Numbered from the stretch's first letter, positions 9,159 to 17,403 are shown. The stretch: DNA of 64,000 bases from Effusibacillus consociatus (GCF_042652925.1 NZ_JBHSHC010000014.1:1-64000), one strand, 5' to 3'. Program-made: numbers and translations. Notes: generated from the letters alone by a model not told the origin.

Positions 9159-9220
9159 TGCGACAGTACTAACGCGACCAACGCACCGAAAGAAATCATG
9201 AGAGAGATCGCCTCATTCAT
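9155..9220 (-). CDS. Hol-Tox-like toxin peptide, shortened
   Basis: Too short for routine gene calling: 21 residues on the minus strand, beginning MNEAISLMISFGALV with a GGGTGAGG site. It matches the peptide at 16828-16911 (MTVYEAISLMIAFGS) but has lost two N-terminal residues and the basic tail. Peptides of this type (putative holin-like toxin family) span the membrane and are toxic when overproduced. Missing the charged end, this copy may be inactive. Its start lies 3 nt after the stop of the pRiA4b-like gene, so it is probably co-transcribed with it. Confidence 0.6.
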   Translation of the reverse strand: MNEAISLMISFGALVALVLSQ

Positions 9221-9222
9221 CC

Positions 9223-9873
9223 TCACCCGCCGGTGTATCCGCACACCCCTACTCGTGGGGAATTGACGACCGGCAGCAGCATTTCTTCTCCGCATTCATG
9301 TGTCTTCGCACACTTGTCGCAAAGCCAGCCCGTTCCAGCCCACATACATTCGCAACAAAGTTCGACAGCGGCGTCACCACACTCTGAACACTCGATATGA
9401 GGGGGGAGATTTTTTGCCATGACCTCAATCTTTTTTTGCCTTTTCGCTCCCGCCTCCATTGAGATTACTTTCAGTTTGAGTTCCGTGGTAGAACCGAAAT
9501 CGTATAGATGAGTGAATTCCATTCCGACATCCAATACATTTTTAAGCTTGTGGTTCATCCCTTTTTCCCTGTAGGAAGAGTTTGGATCGCTGGTAAAATG
9601 GGTGCGGTTGATTTCAAAAGCACTTAGATGTCCACAGCACTCCAGCCATATTGATCGTAAAAAATCGTCCAAATCCGCCAATGTGGAAGTTTCGGAAATA
9701 CTGAGATACATCCAATATTCGGGAGAATATTTTCCCTGAACCAGAATGCAAAACCTTTTGTCTTCCGGCACGACCGGACCTCTTGATTTACACCCGTTTA
9801 CATGCCGTTTCATTGCGGTTTTCCCAAAAATTCCTCCGCAATAGGAGCATTTGCCTTGATTTGTTTTCGCCAT
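9223..9873 (-). CDS. Plasmid pRiA4b ORF-3-like protein with zinc fingers
   Basis: A 216-residue protein. Residues about 8-29 hold a C2HC finger (CSYCGG...MKRHVNGC). The middle (LVQGKYSPEYWMYLSISETS, LADLDDFLRSIWLECCGHLS, FTHLYDFGSTTEL) matches the pRiA4b ORF-3/IS1096 passenger-type fold found on plasmids and islands. The C-terminus is a Cys-rich ribbon (CSECGDAAVELCCECM, LCDKCAKTHEC). The molecular function of the family is not established. ATG start with GGAGG. It follows the 447-residue gene by 5 nt in one minus-strand operon and is followed at once by the Hol-Tox peptide. Confidence 0.75.
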   Translation of the reverse strand: MAKTNQGKCSYCGGIFGKTAMKRHVNGCKSRGPVVPEDKRFCILVQGKYSPEYWMYLSISETSTLADLDDFLRSIWLECCGHLSAFEINRTHFTSDPNSSYREKGMNHKLKNVLDVGMEFTHLYDFGSTTELKLKVISMEAGAKRQKKIEVMAKNLPPHIECSECGDAAVELCCECMWAGTGWLCDKCAKTHECGEEMLLPVVNSPRVGVCGYTGG

Positions 9874-9878
9874 GTTTA

Positions 9879-11222
9879 TTACCTCCTGTTTTTCTTGCGT
9901 TGTTTTTTGGCTTCCGTTTTTTTGGATTTTATCTTCTTGGACTTCTCTGTTTTTGCTTGTCTTTCTTTCCGCTGATTCATCAGCGCTGTTTTCTGTGTTT
10001 CATGATACAATTGCAGTCGGCTCTTGGTCGCTGCCGGTTTCTGTTTATCGAATGAAGCCCGGAATGCTTCCACTTCTTCTGATTCGAAATCAGGAAACGT
10101 ATCGGGCGGCATCCAGCGGTGGACAAAATCATACTTCCACAGGGTATCCCGATACCCATCCATCAACAATGGCTTTAACCGACGGACGACATCAATGGCT
10201 TTCTTATGCAGTTGTGGGGAAATAACGAGATGCTCAAGCAGAAAATCGTAAATGTAGGGGATTCCCCATGCGATTGCGAATATCTTTGCTTGCTGCGCGG
10301 AAAGAATTTTTGCCAGATACCCACCCAACTCCTGCAGATTGAAATCAAAGTAGGTTTCCGGGTCGAGTTTCGCGATTTCCGGCTGTTTCCGTTCCAGAAA
10401 GTCAAAGAACGCGCACCATATCGTATCACTAGAGATAAAATCGATCCGTTTTCGTTCCAACATATAACGCAAGAAGAACCAGGAAGTTTGACGCAACCAG
10501 AGAATACGGGCTTCTCTGGCTAGCCAGGGTCCTGCAGGATTTTCAATTGTTATGTCAGCTTGAGATAGCCTCTTTTTAATTTCCTCTACTTCGTCTTCAT
10601 CCACCTCATAATCCCACTCGGCAATCTGTTCATTCAACTGACTGGAATCCACGTCATTCCCGGCCTGTAACTGCCGATACGCCTCTTGCCACATCCCCAT
10701 GTAGAGTACATCAGCAAATTCTATTTCAGCCCCGGGAATCAATTCTGGCGAGTCTTTCACCTGGTTGTACACCTTTTGGGAGCATTCCAGTGCCATCTCC
10801 GTATCCCCATAAAGATAGAGGAGCCGCAACACCGGTATCAACATGTCGATCCCGTTAACCGGGTCCTGAATAAAATACTGCAGAGCTTCCTTTGTCTTGT
10901 CTGGTTCATTGCGGAAAAGGGCATATTCGATTACATGATTTTCGAAATAGCAAAAAATACCGCGATAATAATCGGGCTCCCGTGTCCGCAGCTTTTGCAC
11001 CAGTTCCATTTCCTGCGTCGGTCGTATTTGTTCCCGTACATCGAACAAATACTCCACAAGATCGATCTTTTCGAGAAACGCATCGTTCAAGTGTTGATCC
11101 AGCGTATCCATCACAAAATCATAAAGCGCCTGAGAAGGGAGCTTCATATAGGTTTGGATCCATTCTTCCGGTTCCTGAAAAACAATACCATTCACTTTCG
11201 ATTTATCAAGTTCGGTTGACAT
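9879..11222 (-). CDS. Uncharacterised helical protein with Lys-rich tail
   Basis: A 447-residue protein. I place the start at ATG 11222 (MSTELDKSK) because GAGGGAT lies 7 nt upstream; ATG at 11237 has no such site. The body is all-helical and rich in aromatic and acidic residues, suggestive of TPR-like repeats (LRLLYLYGDTEMALECSQKV, GMWQEAYRQLQAG). The last 50 residues are strongly basic (KTEKSKKIKSKKTEAKKQRK), probably binding nucleic acid. It pairs with the pRiA4b-like gene in an operon; genes of this type recur together on accessory regions. No function can be named. Confidence 0.65.
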   Translation of the reverse strand: MSTELDKSKVNGIVFQEPEEWIQTYMKLPSQALYDFVMDTLDQHLNDAFLEKIDLVEYLFDVREQIRPTQEMELVQKLRTREPDYYRGIFCYFENHVIEYALFRNEPDKTKEALQYFIQDPVNGIDMLIPVLRLLYLYGDTEMALECSQKVYNQVKDSPELIPGAEIEFADVLYMGMWQEAYRQLQAGNDVDSSQLNEQIAEWDYEVDEDEVEEIKKRLSQADITIENPAGPWLAREARILWLRQTSWFFLRYMLERKRIDFISSDTIWCAFFDFLERKQPEIAKLDPETYFDFNLQELGGYLAKILSAQQAKIFAIAWGIPYIYDFLLEHLVISPQLHKKAIDVVRRLKPLLMDGYRDTLWKYDFVHRWMPPDTFPDFESEEVEAFRASFDKQKPAATKSRLQLYHETQKTALMNQRKERQAKTEKSKKIKSKKTEAKKQRKKNRR

Positions 11223-11392
11223 TCTACTATCCCTCATTCTATTTTTTGTTCCACAACCTCTGAAGGATTCTGCAAGAGCAGGCTAAAATCCTCTCAAATA
11301 GCTAAAAGATTCTAGTGAATAAGGTTGTAGAATAATCGACACCTCTCATTTTGTTTAAATAATACAGGCGATGTTGGAAGTGAGGAATAGAA
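11223..11392. other. Divergent intergenic region
   Basis: Contains the upstream region of the minus-strand pair and leads into a gene stub at 11393. No operator-like repeat was recognised. Confidence 0.4.
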
Positions 11393-11497
11393 ATGTTATG
11401 GAATGAAGTTCGAAAGATTTATCCCGATCAGTGGGGCCTTGTAGAAGAGGCAATCACACGTCCGTTTGAACATGTTGTTATTCCAACCAGAAGTTGA
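11393..11497 (+). pseudogene. Stub of a small conserved protein fused to helicase-like debris
   Basis: The 34-residue frame begins MLWNEVRKIYPDQWGLVEEA, resembling the start of a small hypothetical protein common in Bacillales. It then turns into FEHVVIP and stops. The DNA encoding FEHVVIP (11463-11486) matches 8070-8093 in the primase-helicase gene with a single mismatch over 23 nt. It looks like a recombination scar. Confidence 0.4.
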
Positions 11498-11615
11498 CTA
11501 ATCTGTTCAACTTCTAGCAGATTCCGCAAATCCTGCAGAAAAATCCGGTTTCACTAAATACGAACATTTGTGCTATACTTGATGTAAGTAAATCTACGGA
11601 ACCGGGGTGAAATCG

Positions 11616-12200
11616 ATGGAATACGACGGCAAGAAGAAGAATCCACTGACGATCAAGGAATCGGGATGGACTGTCGAGGACTATATGAAGCTTCCGGAGG
11701 ACGGCAATCAGTATGAAATTGTTGGAGGAAAGCTGGAACTGAAGCCTTCTCCGACTACCACTCATCAGAGAATAAGTAGCAACTTGGAACACATTCTGAA
11801 GAGTTCATGCGATCAGCATTACATTATTCTGCATGCTCCCGTAGACGTGATTCTTTCGGACAATGAAACCCGACAACCCGACATTCTGATGGTGCATCGC
11901 AGCCGGGAATTCCTCATTGAGGAGCACGGAGTGGTGGGGCCACCTGATCTTGTTATCGAAATCCTGTCCCCGAACAGTGCAAAACGGGATCGTGTTATGA
12001 AAAAGGAGTCCTATGCACGGTTTGCCGTACCCGAATATTGGATTGTCGACCCTGCCAATCTTACGATTGAGCAGTATGTATTGGTTCGTCCAGGTGAACC
12101 TTATGAACTGGCTCAGGTATTCGGAGCGGAAGATACGGTCCAATCGGAACGCATTCCCTGCGTGTCGTTTGTAGTTAAAGAAGGACTCAAGATTGTTTGA
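11616..12200 (+). CDS. Uma2-family (DUF820) putative restriction-like nuclease
   Basis: A 194-residue protein with the PD-(D/E)xK pattern of the Uma2 family: YEIVGGKLEL (Glu), RQPDILMV (Asp), DLVIEILSPNS (Glu), and YWIVDP near the end. The in-vivo role of the family is unsettled; members may be endonucleases spread with mobile DNA. ATG 11616 is used since GGGGTG lies 6 nt upstream; the in-frame GTG at 11607 overlaps that site. It stands alone between accessory debris and the MarR locus. Confidence 0.8.
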   Translation: MEYDGKKKNPLTIKESGWTVEDYMKLPEDGNQYEIVGGKLELKPSPTTTHQRISSNLEHILKSSCDQHYIILHAPVDVILSDNETRQPDILMVHRSREFLIEEHGVVGPPDLVIEILSPNSAKRDRVMKKESYARFAVPEYWIVDPANLTIEQYVLVRPGEPYELAQVFGAEDTVQSERIPCVSFVVKEGLKIV

Positions 12201-12303
12201 AGGGTAAAAGGAGCGGATGCGGCTGGCTGCTTGTTAGCACGGCCCTACCGGCTTTGAAAGATCACCCAACTCAAAGGCGAATGCCAAGTTTTCTTACTTA
12301 TGC

Positions 12304-12333
12304 TTGCGGTTTTGCGCAAGTTTCCATTATACT
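12304..12333 (+). promoter_or_regulatory. SigA-type promoter of the marR-efflux operon
   Basis: TTGCGG (12304-12309), 18-bp spacer and TATACT (12328-12333). The operator at 12337 starts just downstream of the -10. Confidence 0.6.
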
Positions 12334-12336
12334 GAT

Positions 12337-12361
12337 AAATAGTTAAGATGCTTAACTATTT
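12337..12361. promoter_or_regulatory. MarR-type operator, perfect inverted repeat
   Basis: Arms AAATAGTTAAG and CTTAACTATTT are perfectly complementary across a 3-bp centre. It covers the predicted transcription start, which would let the MarR protein repress its own operon. Binding by this MarR is inferred from position. Confidence 0.75.
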
Positions 12362-12421
12362 GGATGGTTTATTTTTAAATTTGTTAATCAATTTGAATGC
12401 AATTCTTTTTGGAGGGCACAA

Positions 12422-12862
12422 ATGGGTTCCGAAAGCAAGCTCAGAGAACTTGAAGAAGTATTTAGCCAAGTCAAGCGAAAAATCACGATGGAGTGGAACA
12501 AACATCTTGAGCCGGGAATTTCCGGTTCACAGGTATGGATGCTTCACATTTTGGAGGAGAAAGGCTCGCAGAAGGTGTCCGAACTGGCCGAAGCATTAGA
12601 GATTAGTTTACCGGCAGTGACCGGTTTATCCGACAAGTTGATCGCAAGTGGATATGCGCAGCGAGAACGGTCGGAGGAAGATCGGCGAATTGTCCTTTTG
12701 CATATTACGGACAAAGGGAAGGAAATGTTGAAAAGCATTCGGGAGCAAAGACGACTGATGATGAAGAAACACTACGAGGGATTGTCTGATGAGGATCTCG
12801 ATCATCTGATCCGAATTTATCACCAGGTTTTAAAAAATATTCAATCCAAAGGTGCGGAGTGA
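12422..12862 (+). CDS. MarR-family transcriptional regulator
   Basis: A 146-residue winged-helix protein. The recognition region (KVSELAEALEISLPAVTGLS) and wing (ERSEEDRRIVLLHITDKGKE, with the DRR signature) are typical of MarR repressors, which release DNA on binding phenolic or drug ligands. ATG with GGAGG. Its gene is first in an operon with an EmrB/QacA exporter whose upstream GTG overlaps its stop. The perfect inverted repeat at 12337-12361 is the likely operator, so drug binding would raise exporter production. The inducer is unknown. Confidence 0.9.
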   Translation: MGSESKLRELEEVFSQVKRKITMEWNKHLEPGISGSQVWMLHILEEKGSQKVSELAEALEISLPAVTGLSDKLIASGYAQRERSEEDRRIVLLHITDKGKEMLKSIREQRRLMMKKHYEGLSDEDLDHLIRIYHQVLKNIQSKGAE

Positions 12863-12870
12863 TAACTAGA

Positions 12871-14508
12871 ATGGAACATTTAGACCAAAAAAGAAAGATC
12901 ACCATCATGATTTCGATCATGGCGGCAATGTTGTTTGCAGCATTGAACCAAACGATTGTGGGTACCGCGCTGCCGCGAATCATTGCGGAACTGGGCGGTA
13001 TTGAATATTTCAGCTGGGTATTCACAATCTACATGCTGGCCTCGAGCGTAACTGCAATTCTCGTCGGAAAATTATCCGATATCTATGGACGTAAGCCTTT
13101 TATTTTGATAGGGATCGGAATGTTTATCATCGGATCGTTTCTTGCAGGATTAGCAGGATCGATTGTCGAGCTGATCATTTACCGCGGGATTCAGGGATTT
13201 GGCGGTGGGATGATTCTGTCCACTGCGTTTACTGCAGTGGGGGATCTTTTCTCGCCCAGGGAACGGGGGCGCTGGCAGGGGTTGATGAGCTCCGTATTCG
13301 GATTGGCGAGTGTATTTGGTCCGACCTTGGGCGGGTACATTGTCGATCATACGGACTGGCATTGGGTATTTTGGATTTTCCTGCCTGTTGGTTTTGTTGC
13401 TTTTGCTTTAATTTGGTGGCTGTTTCCATCGGCTGAACGCAAAGAAGGGGAGACTGTCGATTACTTCGGATCCGTATTTTTAACCCTGACCATGGTTCCT
13501 ATGCTGCTGGCGTTTTCTTGGGCGGGGACAAAGTACGAATGGGGATCAACCGAAATCTTGGGGTTGTTTGGCGCTTCTCTCGCAGCTCTGGCAATCTTCA
13601 TCATGATTGAACGCAGGGTAACGAGTCCCGTCCTGCCGTTATTGCTGTTTCAAAATCGTATTTTTACCATATCCAATCTGGTCGGATTCACGATGGGGGC
13701 CGGCATGTTTGGGGCAGTCATGTATATGCCGTTCTTTGTTCAGGGGGTCATTGGAACATCCGCGACGGCTTCCGGGTTCGTTATGATGCCGATGACGCTC
13801 AGTATGGTGGTAGCCAGTTCATTAAGCGGTCAATTGACCACAAAGACTGGAAAGTACAAGCTGCTGGCCTTGGCCGGAGTGTTGGTGATGGCGGCCGGAA
13901 TGTTCTCAATGTCATTTATGACTACCGGGACGACCAATACGATTGCTGTTATTAACATGATTATTGTCGGTTTGGGGTTGGGGATTGCATTCCCGATTTT
14001 CACCCTGACCGTTCAAAATGCGGTCGATCAAAACTTATTGGGTGTTGCCACTGCATCCGCTCAGTTATTCAGACAGCTGGGGGGAACGATTGGGGTTGCA
14101 GTGATGGGAACCATCATGAGTCACCGGATAACGGAAAAAATGGGACAACTGGCGGCAGAATCAGGTATGGGGGCCGTGGTACAGCGTGATCCCCAACTGT
14201 CCCAAAAATTGAGTGTCCTTCAAAACCCTCAGATCCTCATGGATCCGGCGAAGCTGGCCCGGATCGAGGCCTCTTTGCCTCCGGAATTGAAGGAGTTATT
14301 CGGCAAGCTGATTCTGCTCTTGCGGGAAGCCCTGAGCTATTCTTTGTCGGGAGTGTTTCTGGCAGGAGCGTTAACTGTTTTCTTTGCTTTTCTGCTTACT
14401 TTCTTTCTGAAAGAAATTCCGCTTCGCACTTCCAACCGATTCAAACCTGAAGCGGAGGAGAAATCGGGGAAGACGTTTGCCATTCGGGAACAAGCAGATA
14501 ATTCATAA
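12871..14508 (+). CDS. DHA2-family (EmrB/QacA) multidrug efflux MFS transporter
   Basis: A 545-residue polytopic protein, about 14 membrane segments. It has the DHA2 start (MLFAALNQTIVGTALPRI), the MFS loop motif (GKLSDIYGRKPFILIG) and motif C-like GLASVFGPTLGG. Such proteins export drugs or toxic compounds by proton antiport. ATG 12871 is preferred over GTG 12859. It is 8 nt past the marR stop, in the same operon, and is followed by a terminator. Confidence 0.88.
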   Translation: MEHLDQKRKITIMISIMAAMLFAALNQTIVGTALPRIIAELGGIEYFSWVFTIYMLASSVTAILVGKLSDIYGRKPFILIGIGMFIIGSFLAGLAGSIVELIIYRGIQGFGGGMILSTAFTAVGDLFSPRERGRWQGLMSSVFGLASVFGPTLGGYIVDHTDWHWVFWIFLPVGFVAFALIWWLFPSAERKEGETVDYFGSVFLTLTMVPMLLAFSWAGTKYEWGSTEILGLFGASLAALAIFIMIERRVTSPVLPLLLFQNRIFTISNLVGFTMGAGMFGAVMYMPFFVQGVIGTSATASGFVMMPMTLSMVVASSLSGQLTTKTGKYKLLALAGVLVMAAGMFSMSFMTTGTTNTIAVINMIIVGLGLGIAFPIFTLTVQNAVDQNLLGVATASAQLFRQLGGTIGVAVMGTIMSHRITEKMGQLAAESGMGAVVQRDPQLSQKLSVLQNPQILMDPAKLARIEASLPPELKELFGKLILLLREALSYSLSGVFLAGALTVFFAFLLTFFLKEIPLRTSNRFKPEAEEKSGKTFAIREQADNS

Positions 14509-14524
14509 TGGAAGTGATTTGAAT

Positions 14525-14549
14525 GACGTGTGTCGGCACGTCCTTTTTT
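14525..14549 (+). terminator. Terminator of the marR-efflux operon
   Basis: GACGTG (14525-14530) pairs with CACGTC (14537-14542), followed by CTTTTTT. Confidence 0.7.
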
Positions 14550-14624
14550 ATGTTCCGAATCTCTTTACAAACACTTGTCTGTTCTATAAACTTTTGTTTG
14601 TGATATTGGGAAGGAGGCGGTCGG

Positions 14625-15719
14625 ATGGACAAAGAGGCACAGATATTGCAGGAAATACGTATGAATCCTTTCATCACACAGCAACAACTGGCCAACAAAA
14701 TGGGAATTTCCCGGTCTGCCGTGGCCGGTTATATCGCCAGCTTGACAAGACGCGGGGAGATTAAAGGACGCGCCTATATTTTACGCGATAAATCACTGGT
14801 TACATGCATCGGCGGGGCCAATTTGGACCGCAAAGCACGAAGCAAGCAAAAGGTGCATCTTCATACATCCAATCCCGTCACAATAACCGAATCATGCGGG
14901 GGTGTGGCACGCAATATTGCGGAAAATCTGGGGCGCCTCGGCTGCATCACTTCATTGATCTCCTGCGTCGGGGATGACAAAGAAGGCAAATGGATTCTGA
15001 ACGAGACCAAAAGATTCGGGGTGGATGTCAGTCAGGTCTGGATGTTGTCCACGGAGCGGACAGGAACCTATACCGCATTGCTTGATACGGATGGAGAAAT
15101 GGTGATTTCCTTAGCGGATATGGAGATTTACGACAAAATCACGCCGGACATGCTTGGTGAGAAATGGTCTCACATTGCTTCCTCCCAGGTGGTTTTCGCT
15201 GACACCAATTTTTCGGAGGATTGCCTCCGTTATCTGATCGATCGATGCAGGGTTGAGAACATTTCTCTCTATGTCGACCCGGTTTCCTCAGCGAAAGCGA
15301 GGAAACTCGCTCCTTGTTTGGAAGGGATCGACACCATTCTGCCGAATCGGGAGGAAGCGGAGCTTCTTGCCGGAATGGAAATTCACTCCCTTTCGGACTG
15401 CAAAGAAGCATGCGGAAAAATCAGAAAGCGAGGAGTCAACAACGTTGTCGTCACTTTGGGGAAGCAGGGGATATTCTGCTCAACACCGGAAGAATCCGAA
15501 TATCTGCCTGCCTTTAAAACGGAGGTCGTGGACGTGACAGGAGCCGGTGATGCGTTTGCTTCAGGTGTGTTGTATGGCGTCATCAGAGGAGAGTCCTTGC
15601 TGCACGCTTGTAAGATAGGACTTGCCGCAGCCGCTTTAACACTGCAAACGGAGCATTCCGTATCGCCGCTTTTGAAACCGGATCAACTCGAGGCTTATTT
15701 GGAGGAGCGATTATCATGA
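14625..15719 (+). CDS. psuK: Pseudouridine kinase with N-terminal winged helix
   Basis: A 364-residue PfkB-family sugar kinase. Residues 1-60 form a winged helix (LANKMGISRSAVAGYIASLT). The kinase domain follows, with CGGVARNIAENLGRLG near the sugar site and the closing DVTGAGDAFASGV anion-hole and catalytic Asp motif. It phosphorylates pseudouridine to pseudouridine 5'-phosphate. The HTH-kinase architecture and its tight pairing with psuG (ATGA overlap) support this over a general ribokinase. Strong GGAGG site. Confidence 0.88.
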   Translation: MDKEAQILQEIRMNPFITQQQLANKMGISRSAVAGYIASLTRRGEIKGRAYILRDKSLVTCIGGANLDRKARSKQKVHLHTSNPVTITESCGGVARNIAENLGRLGCITSLISCVGDDKEGKWILNETKRFGVDVSQVWMLSTERTGTYTALLDTDGEMVISLADMEIYDKITPDMLGEKWSHIASSQVVFADTNFSEDCLRYLIDRCRVENISLYVDPVSSAKARKLAPCLEGIDTILPNREEAELLAGMEIHSLSDCKEACGKIRKRGVNNVVVTLGKQGIFCSTPEESEYLPAFKTEVVDVTGAGDAFASGVLYGVIRGESLLHACKIGLAAAALTLQTEHSVSPLLKPDQLEAYLEERLS

Positions 15720-16633
15720 AACAATATCTCGCTATTCACGAAGAAGTTCAGCATGCCCTGGAAAAGAAACTGCCCATTGTCGCTTTGGAATCGACGATTA
15801 TCTCGCATGGAATGCCCTATCCGCAAAACGTCCAGATGGCCAAAGAGGTGGAACAAATTATCCGGGCTACCAACGCGGTACCCGCCACCATCGCCATCAT
15901 GAACGGTAAAATCAAAATTGGCTTAGATGAAGAAGAACTTGAGGAATTGGCCACCAACAAGTCAGTGGAGAAAGTGAGCCGCCGCGACTTCCCATATATT
16001 CTTGCCACCCGCAAAATGGGGGCCACAACGGTTGCCGGTACGATGATTGCCGCCGAATTGGCCGGTATCCATGTATTTGCCACTGGCGGCATCGGGGGCG
16101 TCCATCGGGAAGGCGAAACCACATGGGATGTGTCGGCGGACCTGACCGAACTGGCTCAGACCAATGTCGCTGTAGTCTGCGCTGGTGCCAAATCCATTCT
16201 GGATATTGGCAGAACGCTGGAGTATTTGGAAACCCACGGGGTACCTGTAGTCGGGTACCAGTGCAGTGAATTCCCATCGTTCTACTCACGGGAGAGTGGT
16301 TTTGGGGTGGATTTCCGACTCGATACCCCGGAAGAGGTAGCGACCGTCATGGATACAAAGTGGAAACTGGGATTAAAGGGTGGGCTTGTGATCGCAAACC
16401 CTGTCCCTGAAAAAGACGCACTGGCGTATAACGAGATCGAAGCGGTGATTGCTCAGGCACTCCGGGAAACAAAGGAGAACGGAATCACGGGCAAGCAGGT
16501 GACCCCATTTTTACTGGATCGGGTTAAACAATTGACAGGTGGCAAAAGCCTGCAAACCAATATCACCCTGGTGAAGCATAATGCAGAAGTCGCCGCCAAA
16601 ATTGCGGTGGCTTTCCAGGGGATTATAGCGTAG
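15716..16633 (+). CDS. psuG: Pseudouridine-5'-phosphate glycosidase
   Basis: A 305-residue enzyme that splits pseudouridine 5'-phosphate to uracil and ribose 5-phosphate. Family signatures are seen along the chain: LPIVALESTIISHGMPYPQN, GKIKIGLDEEELE, RRDFPYILA, GATTVAGTMI, FATGGIGGVHR and CAGAKSILDIGRTLE. The length is normal. Coupled to psuK by an ATGA overlap, so the two make a complete salvage route for pseudouridine from degraded RNA. Confidence 0.95.
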   Translation: MKQYLAIHEEVQHALEKKLPIVALESTIISHGMPYPQNVQMAKEVEQIIRATNAVPATIAIMNGKIKIGLDEEELEELATNKSVEKVSRRDFPYILATRKMGATTVAGTMIAAELAGIHVFATGGIGGVHREGETTWDVSADLTELAQTNVAVVCAGAKSILDIGRTLEYLETHGVPVVGYQCSEFPSFYSRESGFGVDFRLDTPEEVATVMDTKWKLGLKGGLVIANPVPEKDALAYNEIEAVIAQALRETKENGITGKQVTPFLLDRVKQLTGGKSLQTNITLVKHNAEVAAKIAVAFQGIIA

Positions 16634-16684
16634 GGCGTGGTCGTGAGGCCGATTGAAAGGATGCAGGGGCTATGGTAAACTACA

Positions 16685-16714
16685 GACATAAAAGTTTCTG
16701 CGAAATCGTATAGG
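16685..16714 (+). promoter_or_regulatory. Promoter of antitoxin RNA, copy 2
   Basis: GACATA (16685-16690), 18-bp spacer, TATAGG (16709-16714). Weaker than in copy 1 but at the matching place. Confidence 0.5.
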
Positions 16715-16720
16715 AAAAGG

Positions 16721-16841
16721 TGACCGTAAGTGCGGGAACACTTACGGTCAGGTACAATAGCTGCCCCTCAGGGGGCCGGCTCAAGGTTCTCGAAGTAGAC
16801 CGCACGAGTTGTCAGCTCAAGGGCGGTCTATTTTCTTTTTC
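16721..16841 (+). ncRNA. Predicted antisense antitoxin RNA (RatA-like)
   Basis: A short RNA from the promoter at 16685-16714 would hold the perfect hairpin ACCGTAAGTG/CACTTACGGT and end at AGACCGC (16797-16803)/GCGGTCT (16823-16829) plus ATTTTCTTTTT. It overlaps the last codons and 3' end of the toxin mRNA on the opposite strand. This matches the geometry of TxpA/RatA type I toxin-antitoxin loci. Confidence 0.6.
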
Positions 16842-16911
16842 TATCTGACAGTAACAACGCGATCAACGAACCGAAAGCTATCATCAGAGAGATCGCCTCA
16901 TATACCGTCAT
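16828..16911 (-). CDS. Hol-Tox family type I toxin peptide
   Basis: A 27-residue peptide on the minus strand: MTVYEAISLMIAFGSL, then a Leu-rich membrane stretch and a basic tail (SDRKRK). It fits the putative holin-like toxin family, membrane peptides kept silent by an antisense RNA. Start ATG at 16909-16911 has a GGGGGTG site 5 nt upstream. An extended -10 (TGC TATACT on the minus strand, 16990-16982) lies about 70 bp upstream. The convergent RNA at 16721-16841 is the probable antitoxin. Confidence 0.8.
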   Translation of the reverse strand: MTVYEAISLMIAFGSLIALLLSDRKRK

Positions 16912-16981
16912 GGCCTCACCCCCTCTCTGCGGAGGGTTGAACCGACCACCCTTGAGAAGCCTATTCTATTGTACAAGATCA

Positions 16982-16990
16982 AGTATAGCA
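16982..16990 (-). promoter_or_regulatory. Extended -10 promoter of the toxin gene
   Basis: On the minus strand TGCTATACT is an extended -10 element. The -35 is weak. Transcription would begin near 16975, giving a leader of about 65 nt. Confidence 0.45.
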
Positions 16991-17259
16991 TATTTTTGGA
17001 ATAAAATCGAACATATGTTCTGGTGCACATGTAAAGCGTGTTTCATTAAAAACTTTATTTGTGTGTAAGGATATCTTACGAATCTTATACCATCCGTTGA
17101 ACAACATTAGATAATTAGAGTAAAGACAGCTAGTAGACACAAGAAAAGGGGGTACGCGACAAAAACAAACGTTTTTCGTCAAAGGATTCGACAAGTGAAG
17201 ATTCGAATTAGTAAAGCTGTTCAGAGATTATAAAAAACTCTAGTGGGGAGGAACTTACA
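16991..17259. other. Non-coding stretch between toxin locus and small gene
   Basis: AT-rich intergenic DNA with no supported gene. It should contain the promoter of the small TTG-start gene, but I cannot fix it. Confidence 0.4.
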
Positions 17260-17385
17260 TTGCTTTCTTACAGCTTTGACAAACAAAAAGGCAAATGGGT
17301 GGTTAACCTGAACGGGCAAAAAATAATGGGGTACTTTGAAACAGAGGTCGAATGTATAGATTACATGTATAAGTTTGTGCTGTAA
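17260..17385 (+). CDS. Small 41-aa protein, TTG start
   Basis: Starts TTG after GGGGAGGA (spacing 7) and reads LLSYSFDKQKGKWVVNLNGQ, then ends DYMYKFVL. A real gene is supported by the strong ribosome site, its own strong terminator 18 nt after the stop, and a folded-looking beta pattern. No family recognised and no partner gene. Confidence 0.55.
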   Translation: MLSYSFDKQKGKWVVNLNGQKIMGYFETEVECIDYMYKFVL

Positions 17386-17403
17386 GAAACAGAATTGAAT
17401 TTC

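Larger units (their letters stand above)
8988..9220. repeat. Hol-Tox toxin/antitoxin element, copy 1 (degenerate)
   Basis: This block is clearly similar along its length to 16670-16911. Shared landmarks are ctatggtaaactacagacat, a GACATA/TATAAT promoter, the inverted repeat around tgcgggaaca, the tract gtacaataNctgcccctc, and gagttgtcagctcaagggcg before the toxin stop. Confidence 0.85.
16670..16911. repeat. Hol-Tox toxin/antitoxin element, copy 2 (intact)
   Basis: Second copy of the block at 8988-9220. All parts are present: antisense promoter, hairpin ACCGTAAGTG/CACTTACGGT, terminator, and a full toxin frame on the opposite strand. Confidence 0.85.

Noticed and set aside
8927..9172. 81-residue + strand frame
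   Set aside because: It covers the antisense RNA of the Hol-Tox element; the matching region of copy 2 has no conserved frame, so it is not coding.
9783..11263. Several + strand frames of 75-177 residues opposite the pRiA4b-like and 447-residue genes
   Set aside because: Shadows of the minus-strand genes; no ribosome sites or family motifs.
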